The notes under the pieces are model-generated. The model searched no databases, was not told the origin of the DNA, and worked only from the letters and a program-made list of their open reading frames with translations. Below are positions 52,673 through 61,972 of a DNA stretch of 64,000 nucleotides, piece by piece. This DNA is from Desulfatitalea tepidiphila (lineage in GTDB: Bacteria; Desulfobacterota; Desulfobacteria; Desulfobacterales; Desulfosarcinaceae): positions 620,001-684,000 of the forward strand of contig NZ_BCAG01000006.1 of the NCBI RefSeq assembly GCF_001293685.1. Direction: 5' to 3'. Each line of letters starts with the position of its first letter. Position 1 is the stretch's first letter. A program made the position numbers and the translations under genes.

Positions 52673-53013
52673 GGCAACCTCCGGACACCAGGGCTCGATT
52701 TAGCCGCACATCGGAATGTCGGACGCCCTGGCCTGAAAACAGCAAAAAGCAGGCCAACCCGCACCCTCGGAAAAAACCTCCCAAAATCAAGACATCTAAT
52801 TGTTAATATTAAAACTCTTCAATTGTGCGACATGTCCGATGGGGCCGAATCCTCCTGTCGGTGACCCGGCGCATGGACGCTTTTCCGCTGAAACCTTGAC
52901 GGAAAGCGGCAATTCCGCCTTTTACGGATGGACACTATTTACAACCCTTACCGAAACAGGTAATAACCCGTGCTTGCGGTTGCGCCGTGGGTTGCGGCCC
53001 GCATGAACACAGA
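52673..53013. other. Gene-free region upstream of the MITE-like copy B
   Basis: About 340 bases between the divergent 370-aa gene and the acyl-CoA dehydrogenase gene. A short inverted sequence around 52860-52925 (cttttccgctgaaacc... and a related downstream piece) and the direct oddity gacactatttacaacccttaccg are the only features. No RNA gene is evident. The promoter for the minus-strand gene should be near 52700. Confidence 0.35.
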
Positions 53014-53158
53014 TAGTGCCCGTCCACAAATAGGCAAATTGGCTTGAGATCAAGCCGTGCGAAAAATTTTACCGCAGGCATATGGCTGATATTCCGAGGA
53101 TAAAATTTTGAGCAGAACGCTGATATCGGATCAATTGGCCATTTGTGGAGGGGCACTA
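53014..53158. mobile_element. MITE-like inverted-repeat element, copy B (reverse of copy A)
   Basis: 145 bases with terminal repeats tagtgcccgtccacaaatag and the complement of gtgcccctccacaaatggcc. The inner sequence (ataaaattttgagcagaacg) is the reverse complement of copy A at 40417-40556. It sits 13 bases upstream of the acyl-CoA dehydrogenase ATG, so its insertion may have altered that gene's promoter or leader. Confidence 0.75.
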
Positions 53159-53171
53159 GATAGGTATGGTG

Positions 53172-54314
53172 ATGAGCGAACCCTTCATAACGGCCAAACA
53201 TCGCGTGCTGCGCCGAAGCGTCCGGGCGTTCTGCATAGATGAACTAAGCCCCATTGCCGCCGAAATCGATCAGGAAGCGCGTTTTCCCTGGGAGGTGGTG
53301 GAAAAAATGGGCCCGCTGGGCTATTTCGGCATACAGGCCCCCCAAAAACTGGGAGGGGCCGGTTTGGACGCATTGAGCTATGCGATCATTATCGAAGAGG
53401 TATCACGCGTCAGCGCGGCCATCGGATTGTGCCTGAGCGTTCACAACAGCGTTGCCCTTTACCCCATCCTGGCCTTCGGCAACCCCGAACAGCATGCCCG
53501 CTGGGTCCCGGAAATGGCCAGCGGCCGCAGAATCGGCGCCTTTTGCCTCACCGAACCCAATGTGGGGTCCGATGCCAGTGCCATCAGCGCCACGGCACTA
53601 CCTGCCCAAGATCATTGGCTGGTTAACGCCAACAAGGTCTTTGTCACCAATGGCGGCATTGCCGATGTCTGCCTGATTTTTGCCCGCACCGATCCCCAGG
53701 CGGGCCGCAAAGGCATCAGCGTCATCGTGGTGGAACGGGGCATCAAGGGCTTTGTGGTCGGTGATCTGGAAGATCTGTGCGGCATGCGCGCCAACCCGGT
53801 CTCATCCATCCGCCTCTACGATTGTCAGGTGCCCAGAGAAAACCTGCTCGGACGACTCGGCCAGGGTCTGGCCATCGGACTGGCGGCCCTGGATACCGGC
53901 CGTATCGGTATTGCGGCCCAGGCCCTTGGTATTGCCCAGGCCGCCCTGGACGAAGCGGTGCGGTATGCCAATCAGCGCCAGCAATTCGGCGTTCCGCTGG
54001 CGCGCCACCAGGCCATCCAGATGATGATCGCCGATATGGCGACCGATGTGGATGCGGCCCGCATGATGGTCTATCGAGCGGGCCTGCTCAAGGACCGGGG
54101 CGCGCCGGTGAGCCGGGCGGCCGCCCAGGCCAAGCTGTTCGCGTCGGAGGCCGCCTGTCGGGTCACCGATCTGGCCGTGCAGATCCATGGCGGCTATGGC
54201 TACTCCAAGGCCTATGCCGTGGAGCGTTACTACCGCGATGCGCGGGTGACGCGCATCTACGAAGGCACCTCGGAAGTGCACCGCATGGTCATCGCACGGG
54301 AGGTATTGGGGTAA
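53172..54314 (+). CDS. Acyl-CoA dehydrogenase
   Basis: A 380-residue FAD enzyme that oxidises acyl-CoA to enoyl-CoA. The FAD-binding FCLTEPNVGSDAS (about residue 120) and the C-terminal QIHGGYGYSKAYAVERYYRD (about 335) match the family. The probable catalytic Glu lies in RIYEGTSEVH (about 362), the glutaryl/short-chain type position. The next genes, etfB and an EtfA fusion, supply its electron acceptor. The start at 53172 (MSEPFITAK) is preferred over one six bases upstream. Confidence 0.92.
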   Translation: MSEPFITAKHRVLRRSVRAFCIDELSPIAAEIDQEARFPWEVVEKMGPLGYFGIQAPQKLGGAGLDALSYAIIIEEVSRVSAAIGLCLSVHNSVALYPILAFGNPEQHARWVPEMASGRRIGAFCLTEPNVGSDASAISATALPAQDHWLVNANKVFVTNGGIADVCLIFARTDPQAGRKGISVIVVERGIKGFVVGDLEDLCGMRANPVSSIRLYDCQVPRENLLGRLGQGLAIGLAALDTGRIGIAAQALGIAQAALDEAVRYANQRQQFGVPLARHQAIQMMIADMATDVDAARMMVYRAGLLKDRGAPVSRAAAQAKLFASEAACRVTDLAVQIHGGYGYSKAYAVERYYRDARVTRIYEGTSEVHRMVIAREVLG

Positions 54315-54412
54315 AAGATAGTTTAAAGTTTTAAGTTTAACGTGAAGGTATGTTGTCGATTTAACTTGGGGTTTGCCATTCGAAAATCCAAGAAAACGGT
54401 TCGGGTCCAGTA

Positions 54413-55192
54413 ATGTCGGTACACATGATTGTCTGCATCAAGTCGGTGGTTCGCGAGGCGCCCCAGGGTGTCGGCCGACGTACGCCTGAAAACAGCGAAC
54501 TCAATCCCTATGACCGACCGGCGTTGGAGGCCGCCCTGCGCCTGAAGGATCAAACGGGTGGGCGGATCACGGCGCTCTCCATGGGACCACCGGTGAGCAT
54601 CGAAGCATTGGCCGAAGCCCGAGCCATGGGTGTGGATCAGACGGTCCTGGTCAGCGATGCGGCCCTGGCCGGCTCGGACACCTTGGCCACCGCCAGGGTG
54701 CTGGCGGCTGCCATACGCCACCTGGCACCGTTCGACCTGGTGATGTTCGGCACCCGAACCTCGGACAGCGACACTGGCCAGGTCGGACCCCAGACCGCCA
54801 CGGTGATCGGACTGCCCTTTCTGGGCGGTGTGAAAGCGATCGAACCCGAAACGAATCGGTGGAAGATGAAACGCCAGATGGATGACTGGGAGGAGACGTG
54901 GCAGGTGACCCTTCCGGCCGCCGTCACCATTCACCCGCGCGCATTTACACCTCGGCCGATCCCGCTGGTCGGTATTGCCCAGGCGCACGATGGAATCGAC
55001 GTGCAGACCTGGTGCCTCACCGATATCGGTTTGAAGGCCGAGGATGCGGGACTGGCCGGTTCGCCCACACGGGTGGCCAAACTGGAAAAGATCAAGCACC
55101 AGCGCACCTGCCGGATGCTCGGTGGCGAGCCCCGTGAACAGGTCGAAGCCTTGATCGCGGAATTGACAACCATGGGTAAGATACCGTCATGA
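54413..55192 (+). CDS. etfB: Electron transfer flavoprotein beta subunit
   Basis: A 259-residue EtfB-family protein. KSVVREAPQ near residue 10, NPYDRPALEAALRLKD near 37, and GTRTSDSDTGQVGPQTATVIGLPF near 115 form the AMP/FAD pocket. It takes electrons from acyl-CoA dehydrogenase together with EtfA. The stop overlaps the next gene's start by four bases (ATGA), so the two are translationally coupled. Confidence 0.88.
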   Translation: MSVHMIVCIKSVVREAPQGVGRRTPENSELNPYDRPALEAALRLKDQTGGRITALSMGPPVSIEALAEARAMGVDQTVLVSDAALAGSDTLATARVLAAAIRHLAPFDLVMFGTRTSDSDTGQVGPQTATVIGLPFLGGVKAIEPETNRWKMKRQMDDWEETWQVTLPAAVTIHPRAFTPRPIPLVGIAQAHDGIDVQTWCLTDIGLKAEDAGLAGSPTRVAKLEKIKHQRTCRMLGGEPREQVEALIAELTTMGKIPS

Positions 55193-56821
55193 TAAAGCGA
55201 TCCATCTGGGTATACGGCGATCTGCGTACCGCACGCCATTGGCAGGATTGCCAGAAAGTGCTGGCCAAAGCGTTGCCGCTGGCGCACACGGCAGGCGCCG
55301 ACATCCACTTGCTGCTGCTCGGCACCAGCGCCGGCGATATTGCTGCCGAGCGCTCGACCCTGGATCTTTCGGCCTGCGTACCCATCGAAGGAGCCGCCGA
55401 ACACGCCGCCGCCCTGGGGGTCACGACGGTCATCTGCCTGGAACACCCGCATCTGCGGGTGCCCCGCGCCGATCTGTACGCCCACGTATTGGCCGAATTC
55501 ATTCAAACCCGGCGACCCTGGCTGGTCTTGATGCCGCTCAACGATTTCGGCCGGGAAACGGCCGCCATCTGCGCCCAACGCTGCCAAGCCGGCCTGATCG
55601 CCGACTGTACCGAACTGACCTGCGACAACAACCGCTTCGTCGGCCGCTGCCCGGCTTGGGGCGGTCAGATCCTGGCGCATATCACCATGGCCGACGGGTG
55701 GCCCATGGCCTTCGTGACCGTGCAACCCCATGGCGTCGCCGTTGCGCAACCTCAACCTGACCGGGCCGCCATCGAACGAATCGCACTGGAAAACGTTGAG
55801 TTGCCGGCGGGCCTGCAGATCGTGCGGCGGACCATGGAATCCGGCGAAACCCGACGCATGGAAGATGCCGAAACCGTGGTGGTGGGCGGCGCTGGATTGG
55901 GCGACATGCGCGGCTTCGGGCTGGTCCGGGAGTTGGCCGCCGCCTTGGGCGGAGAGGTCGGCGCCACCCGGCCGCCGGTGCTCTACCACTGGGTGGAATG
56001 AAGCGCGCCTGATCGGCCAGACCGGAAAAACCGTGCGGCCGAAACTGCTCATATCGGCCGGAGCGTCGGGCGCCATTCAATATACGGCGGGCATCATGGA
56101 CGCGGAAACCATCGTGGCCATCAACCGTGACCCGTCGGCGCCCATTTTTCAAATTGCCGACATCGGCATCGTGGCCGACGCCACCGTTTTTCTGCCGCTG
56201 CTGAATCAGCGCGCCCAGCAGGCCGCCATGCGGCAACTGGCCGACGCCACCTGCGGCATCGGCGCTGACGAATCGGCCACCGACGCCAAGGCTGGGTTCG
56301 GCGCCCTGGTCCGCCAACTGCGGGAGGCGCGCGAATGGCGCCAGGAAGACCTGGCCCATGCCACCGGCCAGAGTCCCGAATTCATCGAACAGGTCGAATC
56401 CGGCCAGCTCTCGCCTCCCGTCGGCTTTATCCTGCGCATGGCCCAAGCCATGAAGATCGACCCCTCCACTTTTTTGAACAAAGAGACCCAGGCTGCCATC
56501 CGCGACCGCCGCGCCCAGGCCTACTATCAACGTACCCAGGCCTACAGTTACACCACCCTGACCCCGGAAGCGGCCAACAGCCACCTGCGTGCCTTCATGG
56601 TCACCATCGAAGCCCACCACGACCATAAGCCGGTAGCCTACAAGCATGAAGGCGAAGAGTTTATCTACGTGATGGAGGGCGACCTGGAACTTACCCTGGA
56701 CGCTAAACAGCACGTCCTCAAACCCGGGGAGTCGATCCATTTCAATTCCGACGTGCCCCACAAACTCAAAAGTCTCTCCAGCCTTCCCACCCGCTGTCTG
56801 GTCGTCCTCTATACCGTCTAG
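55189..56821 (+). pseudogene. etfA: EtfA (electron transfer flavoprotein alpha) fused to XRE HTH and cupin, with a +1 frameshift at about 55,995
   Basis: The N-terminal EtfA domain is open in frame 1 to a stop at 55999-56001. The EtfA C-terminal FAD-binding half ([18 protein letters not shown], then SGAIQYTAG) is in the next frame from about 55,995. Removing one G from TGGGTGG restores a continuous protein and matches the family spacing. After about residue 342 the reading continues through an XRE helix-turn-helix (about 370-428, [20 protein letters not shown]) and a cupin domain (about 465-543, [19 protein letters not shown]) to the stop at 56821. The fusion has about 543 residues. No separate start or ribosome-binding site was seen for the HTH-cupin part. 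The single-base gap could be a real mutation, a programmed shift or a sequencing error. Confidence 0.75.
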
Positions 56822-56939
56822 CGCCCTTGCCAATTCCCGGATCAAGCCTATGGTAAGAATCGATGTTCGATGACGACACGCCCATGCAAGGTTCGTGTGC
56901 CCATTCCAATTCACCAATAGATAACGACGGGAAGCGCCT

Positions 56940-57119
56940 ATGAATAAAATCAGACCGCAGCACGACTGGGGGCTTCGCCGGCTCATCCGGCAAGGCCGGG
57001 AGCTGTTCCGCATACGGGAAAACACCCAATATTACTCGGTCGAAGATTATCGGGAAGCCGAAAAAAAATTCATCAAAGTCTGCATCCTGGAAGGCCGCTG
57101 CGGCAGTTTCTCAAGTTGA
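56940..57119 (+). CDS. Small conserved-looking protein (59 aa)
   Basis: ATG at 56940 after GGGAAG. The product opens MNKIRPQHDWGLRRLIRQGR; it is very basic at the N-terminus, with ENTQYYSVEDYREAEKKF and a Cys pair (VCILEGRC) near the end. It lies 118 bases after the EtfA-XRE-cupin gene on the same strand. Codon use is like that of the neighbours. The size, the good start and the composition suggest a genuine gene. I cannot assign a function. Confidence 0.6.
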   Translation: MNKIRPQHDWGLRRLIRQGRELFRIRENTQYYSVEDYREAEKKFIKVCILEGRCGSFSS

Positions 57120-57181
57120 AAACGACCTGCGGCCGTCATCCAGACGGACGCATACCTTCACTTCAAACTTAACACTTAAAA

Positions 57182-58204
57182 CTATCTCAATAAATTCATA
57201 TTGGGGCGCCTGAGCAGGCGAGGGTCGGATTCGAAAAAGGCGATCAACGCCCGGCGGGCAGCCTCCATGTCGACGGCGTTGCGAATCGCGTTGTACAGTG
57301 TATTGCCGAATGCAAAATTGGCAGCCAGATAGGCGCCATAGCGTTTGAAGCGCCGCAAGGCGCGCCGGGCGTCGAAATGGTGTTCGAGGAGCGTGATCAA
57401 TCGCAGGGCCGCATCGATCGGAGTGTGATTCAGCGGCGGCTCGGCACCGGTCCACTGGGCAAAGACCCAGGGCCGGGAGATGGCCAGGCGGCCCAGGGCC
57501 ACGCCGTCGCACCCCGTGGTCTGCAACATCCGCAGGCAGTCGTCGGCGTCAAATACATCACCGTTACCGAACACCGGAATGCGGACGGCCTGTTTGACCC
57601 GGCCGATGTAGTCCCACTTGGCCGGGCGGTTTCGAACGTCGGGGGCCACGCGCGGGTGAAAGGTGAGGGCGTCGGCGCCGGCATCCTCCAGCCGTCGGGC
57701 GAGGTCCACCGGGATGCGCGGATCGTCCTGCCAGCCGGTGCGAAACTTCACCCATAGGGGACACGTCACCTCCCGCCGGATCTGTGCCACCAGAGCGGCC
57801 GCGCCACGCGGATCCTTGAGCAGGGCCGCCCCCTGGTTGTACTTGCAGATTTCGCTCACCGCGCAACCCAGGTTGACGTCCACGCCGAAAAGCCCCTCGG
57901 CATCGATCCTACGCGCCGCAGCGGCCATGCGCGCTGGATCGGAACCCAGGATCTGGACCACCAGCCGATCGGCCTCTTCGTCCCGCCAACGAAAATAGGA
58001 CGAGATGTGCCGATTCTCCTGGGGAATGCGGGCCGCGCTGCACATCTCGGAAAAAAAGAGGCCGCAACCGCCCATCTCGTCCAAAAGTTGCCGGAAGGCC
58101 ACATGCCCGAGACAGGTCATGGGGGCCAGCACCAACCGGCTGGGAAGGGTGCGCCCGCCCACGACGAGGGGCCGGCCGAGCCTATCTGAAAGAAGAGGAT
58201 TCAT
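57182..58204 (-). CDS. tRNA dihydrouridine synthase
   Basis: FMN-dependent enzyme that reduces uridines in tRNA D-loops. The barrel opens with LVLAPMTCLGHVAFRQL. The catalytic Cys is in VNLGCAVSEICKYNQGAAL (about residue 105), FMN-binding FGNGDV near 212, and QTTGCDGVALGRLAISRPW near 230 is typical. Length 340 is normal. The start ATG overlaps the fdhD stop (ATGA). The DusA/DusB/DusC subgroup is not decided. Confidence 0.88.
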   Translation of the reverse strand: MNPLLSDRLGRPLVVGGRTLPSRLVLAPMTCLGHVAFRQLLDEMGGCGLFFSEMCSAARIPQENRHISSYFRWRDEEADRLVVQILGSDPARMAAAARRIDAEGLFGVDVNLGCAVSEICKYNQGAALLKDPRGAAALVAQIRREVTCPLWVKFRTGWQDDPRIPVDLARRLEDAGADALTFHPRVAPDVRNRPAKWDYIGRVKQAVRIPVFGNGDVFDADDCLRMLQTTGCDGVALGRLAISRPWVFAQWTGAEPPLNHTPIDAALRLITLLEHHFDARRALRRFKRYGAYLAANFAFGNTLYNAIRNAVDMEAARRALIAFFESDPRLLRRPNMNLLR

Positions 58205-59019
58205 TGGGAGCGACCATCGGCATCATCCACGAACCGCTGGGTGTTGCAATAGAGGTAAAGACCTTCGGGTCGGCGGGCACCGGCCAATGACATCCCCAAA
58301 CGCGCACCCAATGCCACGGCCAGGGTGGTGGGGCGCGACATGGCGAGCAAAATGGGGATGCGCGCCCGAACGGCTTTTTGGACCAGTTCATAACTGATGC
58401 GGGAAGATAGCACCGCAACTTTAGCCAGGTCCAGGCGCCGGTCGAGGAAAAGCCGGCCGATGGCTTTATCCAGAGCATTGTGGCGGCCGACGTCCTCCAT
58501 GGCCACGAGAGGCCGCAACTGCGCATCGAACAGGGCCACCGCATGGCTGGCCCGCGTGCGGCGCCGCAACGGTTGGAATTCATCGAGACGACGAATGCAC
58601 CCCTCGGCTGCCGGCAAAGATATGGTGGTGCTGTCGTCCAGGGGGCGCAACTGCTGAAACAGCTCGGCAATAAGGGTCTTGCCGCACAACCCGCAGCCGG
58701 TCTGGCTGATATAGCCGCGCCGATCCAGATGACCGGCCATTTGGGTGCTGCGTCGAGGTGTCAGGGTGACGGTCACCACGTTGGTGTCGTCCGTATCGCA
58801 AGAGGCCAGGTTGACGATGTCGTCCGGGTCGTCCACCAGGCCTTCGGTCAGGCAGAACCCGGCCGCCTGGGCCAGTTCGTCGCCCGGCGTACGCATGACC
58901 ACGGCATAAGGATTGCCCTGGACGCGAATCGAAAGGGGCTCCTCTTCGATGAATTCGGTTTCGAGCGGCCGCCGCTCGCCGTTGTGCCATTGGATCATGG
59001 TTGATCGCGTGTCGTTCAC
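58201..59019 (-). CDS. fdhD: Formate dehydrogenase accessory sulfurtransferase FdhD
   Basis: Transfers sulfur from a cysteine desulfurase to the molybdenum or tungsten cofactor of formate dehydrogenase. The conserved CxxC of TGCGLCGK is present near residue 105. The C-terminal part has SRISYELVQKAVRARIP and VALGARLGMSLAGARR. Length 272 fits. It fits an anaerobe that uses formate. It overlaps the dihydrouridine synthase gene. Confidence 0.9.
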   Translation of the reverse strand: MNDTRSTMIQWHNGERRPLETEFIEEEPLSIRVQGNPYAVVMRTPGDELAQAAGFCLTEGLVDDPDDIVNLASCDTDDTNVVTVTLTPRRSTQMAGHLDRRGYISQTGCGLCGKTLIAELFQQLRPLDDSTTISLPAAEGCIRRLDEFQPLRRRTRASHAVALFDAQLRPLVAMEDVGRHNALDKAIGRLFLDRRLDLAKVAVLSSRISYELVQKAVRARIPILLAMSRPTTLAVALGARLGMSLAGARRPEGLYLYCNTQRFVDDADGRSQ

Positions 59020-59191
59020 GATGGGTCGCTTTCCTTGTTTGGGATTGCCAATCGCCTGGCGCCTAAGTTATATTCGCACCCGCGCAGATAGTATATAAGG
59101 ATGTCCTGGCGAGTGTAAAATCCGATACCCGAATATCGGATTTCGGCCCGAATGCCAACGCGGAAAATCGAAAAGTCCCAACACATTTTTC

Positions 59192-59219
59192 TTGACAAAA
59201 AAATTCAATAGCTTAATAT
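59192..59219 (+). promoter_or_regulatory. Sigma70-type promoter of the rplU operon
   Basis: TTGACA at 59192-59197 and TAATAT at 59214-59219, spaced by 16 bases, lie 45 bases before the rplU start. The spacer is AT-rich. It is probably the main promoter for rplU through gpmI. Confidence 0.7.
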
Positions 59220-59264
59220 TCCGCATTTTTCAGGACAGGCATTTGATTTCAGGGAGGTTGACAC

Positions 59265-59576
59265 ATGTACGCAGTCGTTGCCACTGGCGGCAAACAATAT
59301 AGAGTCGAGACCGGGGAGATCCTGCGTGTCGAGAAGTTAACCGGAGATGTCGGCGCCGAGGTCGCTTTCGATCATGTACTGATGCTCGGTGACGGTGAAG
59401 CGGTTCGTATCGGCCAACCGGTGGTGGAAGGCGCCTCGGTCAAAGGCCACATCGTCGAACAGGGCAAAAGCAAGAAAGTGCTCGTTTTCAAGTACAAACG
59501 ACGAAAACGCTATCGTCGCAAACAAGGGCATCGCCAACTCTATACGGCCGTCAAAATCGATAGCATCGATGCCTAG
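59265..59576 (+). CDS. rplU: 50S ribosomal protein L21
   Basis: A 103-residue large-subunit protein. The opening MYAVVATGGKQYRVETGEILRVEKL is typical, with KYKRRKRYRRKQGHRQ near the C-terminus. ATG follows AGGGAGGTTGACAC. It heads the operon rplU-rpmA-obgE-nadD-rsfS-gpmI. Confidence 0.97.
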   Translation: MYAVVATGGKQYRVETGEILRVEKLTGDVGAEVAFDHVLMLGDGEAVRIGQPVVEGASVKGHIVEQGKSKKVLVFKYKRRKRYRRKQGHRQLYTAVKIDSIDA

Positions 59577-59614
59577 CCGCATCCGATTCGTTTGATTTGT
59601 AAGGAGAATTTACC

Positions 59615-59869
59615 ATGGCACATAAAAAAGCGGGCGGAAGCTCGAAAAACGGGCGCGACAGTCAGGGCCAGCGCCGAGGCACCAAGCGCTACGGCGGAGA
59701 AACGGTCAAAGCCGGCAACATCATCGTACGCCAGCTGGGCACGAGAATCCATCCCGGCAACAACGTCGGCATGGGTCGGGATTATACACTTTTTGCCAAG
59801 ATCGACGGCATCGTCACCTTTGAACGCAAGGGCCGCACCGGCAAAAAGGTCAGTGTTTATGCCGCGTGA
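59615..59869 (+). CDS. rpmA: 50S ribosomal protein L27
   Basis: An 84-residue protein. [29 protein letters not shown] and [21 protein letters not shown] are diagnostic. ATG follows AAGGAGAATTTACC. Its last bases overlap the GTG start of obgE. Confidence 0.97.
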   Translation: MAHKKAGGSSKNGRDSQGQRRGTKRYGGETVKAGNIIVRQLGTRIHPGNNVGMGRDYTLFAKIDGIVTFERKGRTGKKVSVYAA

Positions 59870-60873
59870 AATTCATCGACGAAACCACCATCATCGTTCA
59901 ATCCGGCGACGGTGGACGCGGATGCGTCAGCTTCCGGCGTGAACGCTTCGTTCCCAAGGGAGGACCGGACGGCGGTGATGGTGGTAAAGGCGGTGATGTC
60001 CTCCTGAAAGCCGCTCCCAACAAACGCACCCTCTATCATCTTCAATTCAAAAAAGAGTATAAAGCCCCGTCCGGCGGACATGGGCAAGGCAGCCAGCGCA
60101 GCGGCCGGGGCGGCGAAGATTTGATCATCCCGGTGCCGGTAGGCACCGCTATCTTCGATGCCGAAACCGGCGACCTGCTATACGACCTGGTCGATCCCGA
60201 CCGGACCGTCGTAGTGGCCCGGGGCGGACGCGGCGGCCAGGGCAATGCCAAATTCAAATCGGCCACCCACCGTACACCGCGTTTTGCCCAACCGGGGGAG
60301 GCCGGCCAGCGTCTGACCTTGAAGCTGGAGCTCAAATCCATAGCCGATGTGGGCATCATCGGGCTGCCCAATGCCGGCAAATCCACGTTAATCAGTGCCA
60401 TCTCTTCGGCACGGCCCAAAATCGCCGATTACCCGTTTACCACCTTGACCCCCAATCTGGGGGTGGTCGCATCCCACCAGGGCGAACCTTTCGTTGTGGC
60501 CGATATTCCGGGATTGATCGAAGGGGCGCACGAAGGCGCCGGCCTGGGTATCCGATTCCTGCGCCATGTGGAACGCACCAGCATGCTGGTGCACATGATC
60601 GACGCCAGCACCTTGACCCCAGACGACCCGCTGAAATCGTATCGCATGGTCAACCACGAACTGGCCATGTACAGCGACGCCCTTGCGAGAAAGCCCCAGT
60701 TGGTGGTACTGAATAAAATCGATCTGGCCGGAACCGACCAGCTGGCCGATCCTTTCTGCCAAGCCCTGCCGGGCTCCAAGATTCTCAGGATCAGCGCGGC
60801 GACCCACAAGGGACTTGACGCATTGAAACAACACATTCGCCGGCAGTTAGACGCTCTGGATGAAACCCAATGA
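59866..60873 (+). CDS. obgE: GTPase Obg (CgtA)
   Basis: A 335-residue ribosome-assembly GTPase. The N-terminal glycine-rich OBG fold (residues 1-155) contains [13 protein letters not shown] and [15 protein letters not shown]1 (GLPNAGKST) is near residue 166, G3 ([16 protein letters not shown]) near 212, and NKID near 283. The GTG start at 59866 overlaps rpmA by four bases. The last 14 bases overlap nadD. Confidence 0.96.
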   Translation: MKFIDETTIIVQSGDGGRGCVSFRRERFVPKGGPDGGDGGKGGDVLLKAAPNKRTLYHLQFKKEYKAPSGGHGQGSQRSGRGGEDLIIPVPVGTAIFDAETGDLLYDLVDPDRTVVVARGGRGGQGNAKFKSATHRTPRFAQPGEAGQRLTLKLELKSIADVGIIGLPNAGKSTLISAISSARPKIADYPFTTLTPNLGVVASHQGEPFVVADIPGLIEGAHEGAGLGIRFLRHVERTSMLVHMIDASTLTPDDPLKSYRMVNHELAMYSDALARKPQLVVLNKIDLAGTDQLADPFCQALPGSKILRISAATHKGLDALKQHIRRQLDALDETQ

Positions 60874-61555
60874 ACGGCAGCAGGACCGCGCCCAGCGCGT
60901 CGGTCTTTTCGGCGGGACCTTCAATCCCATCCATCGCGGACACCTTCAAGTCGCTCTGGATGTCCGGCGGCAGCTCGACCTGGACGTCGTCTATTTCATC
61001 CCCAGTGCCTTGCCGCCCCACAAAAGCACCGGCAAGCTGGCGAAAGCCGAGCATCGGCTGGAGATGGTCCGCTTAGCCCTCAATCGACAGCCCGGACTCG
61101 ACGTCTGTTCTCTGGAACTCGAACGCACGGGGCCTTCGTTCAGCATCGATACGGTGCGCCTGATCAAAAGCAAATTGTCCCGAACGCAACTGCTTGTATT
61201 CCTTCTGGGCCTGGACGCCTTTATGGAAATTCATACATGGAAAGCGTATGATCGTCTCTTCGAGGAAACGGCGATGGTTGTCATGTCCCGACCAGGATCC
61301 GGGCTCTGGTCGCCAACCACCCGCCAGGAGGTCTTGGCCTATGTTCAAACACACATCTCCCGGGCCTACGCACCCGAATCGGATGGGACCGTCTTGACGC
61401 ATCATCAAAAGCAGCGCATCTATCTGGTATCGGTTACGCCTGTGGACATATCGTCCTCTCAAATTCGCGCCCGCATCCAGGCGGGGGCATCAATCGATGA
61501 GTGGGTTGCGGCTCCGGTCGCACGCTACATTCACCAAAAGGGTCTATATTCATGA
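60860..61555 (+). CDS. nadD: Nicotinate-nucleotide adenylyltransferase
   Basis: Makes deamido-NAD from nicotinate mononucleotide and ATP. The 231-residue protein has GLFGGTFNPIHRGHLQ (about residue 18), PPHKSTGKL near 55, and SSSQIRARIQ near 205. It has an extra N-terminal dozen residues ([12 protein letters not shown]), and the ATG lies inside obgE. Its stop overlaps the rsfS start (ATGA). Confidence 0.94.
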   Translation: MKPNERQQDRAQRVGLFGGTFNPIHRGHLQVALDVRRQLDLDVVYFIPSALPPHKSTGKLAKAEHRLEMVRLALNRQPGLDVCSLELERTGPSFSIDTVRLIKSKLSRTQLLVFLLGLDAFMEIHTWKAYDRLFEETAMVVMSRPGSGLWSPTTRQEVLAYVQTHISRAYAPESDGTVLTHHQKQRIYLVSVTPVDISSSQIRARIQAGASIDEWVAAPVARYIHQKGLYS

Positions 61556-61962
61556 AAGATAAGCGCGAGGCCGACCTGGATCTCTTCGTTCAGTCCGTAC
61601 TGGGTAAACAGGCGCAAGGCGTGGTCGTACTGGACGTGCGACAATTGACGTCCATCGCCGACACCTTCATCATCTGCAGCGGACGCTCCAACCGGCAGGT
61701 CAGCGCCATTGCCGATCATATTCAGCGCTTTTTGAGAAAAAAATCCATCAAGCCCTTGAGTGTCGAAGGCAAAACCGAAGGGTTGTGGGTCTTGATGGAT
61801 TACGGCCACGTGATCATTCACGTCTTTTATGAAACCACCCGTGCCTTCTATGACCTCGAAGGCTTGTGGAGCGATGCCAAACGCATCACCACCAAGAGCA
61901 TGGCCGAGCAGCGGGAGGCCGATGCAAAGGGGTTCGAAGGCGAAGAGGTCTTTATCGAATAG
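61552..61962 (+). CDS. rsfS: Ribosome silencing factor RsfS (Iojap)
   Basis: A 136-residue Iojap-family protein that binds L14 and blocks subunit joining in slow growth. DVRQLTSIADTFIICSGRSNRQVSAIADHI near residue 30 and GLWVLMDYGHVIIHVF near 75 are typical. Start at 61552 overlapping nadD. A longer C-terminal tail (EQREADAKGFEGEEVFIE) is acidic. Confidence 0.94.
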   Translation: MKDKREADLDLFVQSVLGKQAQGVVVLDVRQLTSIADTFIICSGRSNRQVSAIADHIQRFLRKKSIKPLSVEGKTEGLWVLMDYGHVIIHVFYETTRAFYDLEGLWSDAKRITTKSMAEQREADAKGFEGEEVFIE

Positions 61963-61972
61963 GGAGACAATC

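Noticed and set aside
55682-57025. A 447-codon minus-strand frame
   Set aside because: Antisense to the EtfA-XRE-cupin gene and the small 59-codon gene; no ribosome-binding site; low-complexity Arg/Gly/Pro composition.
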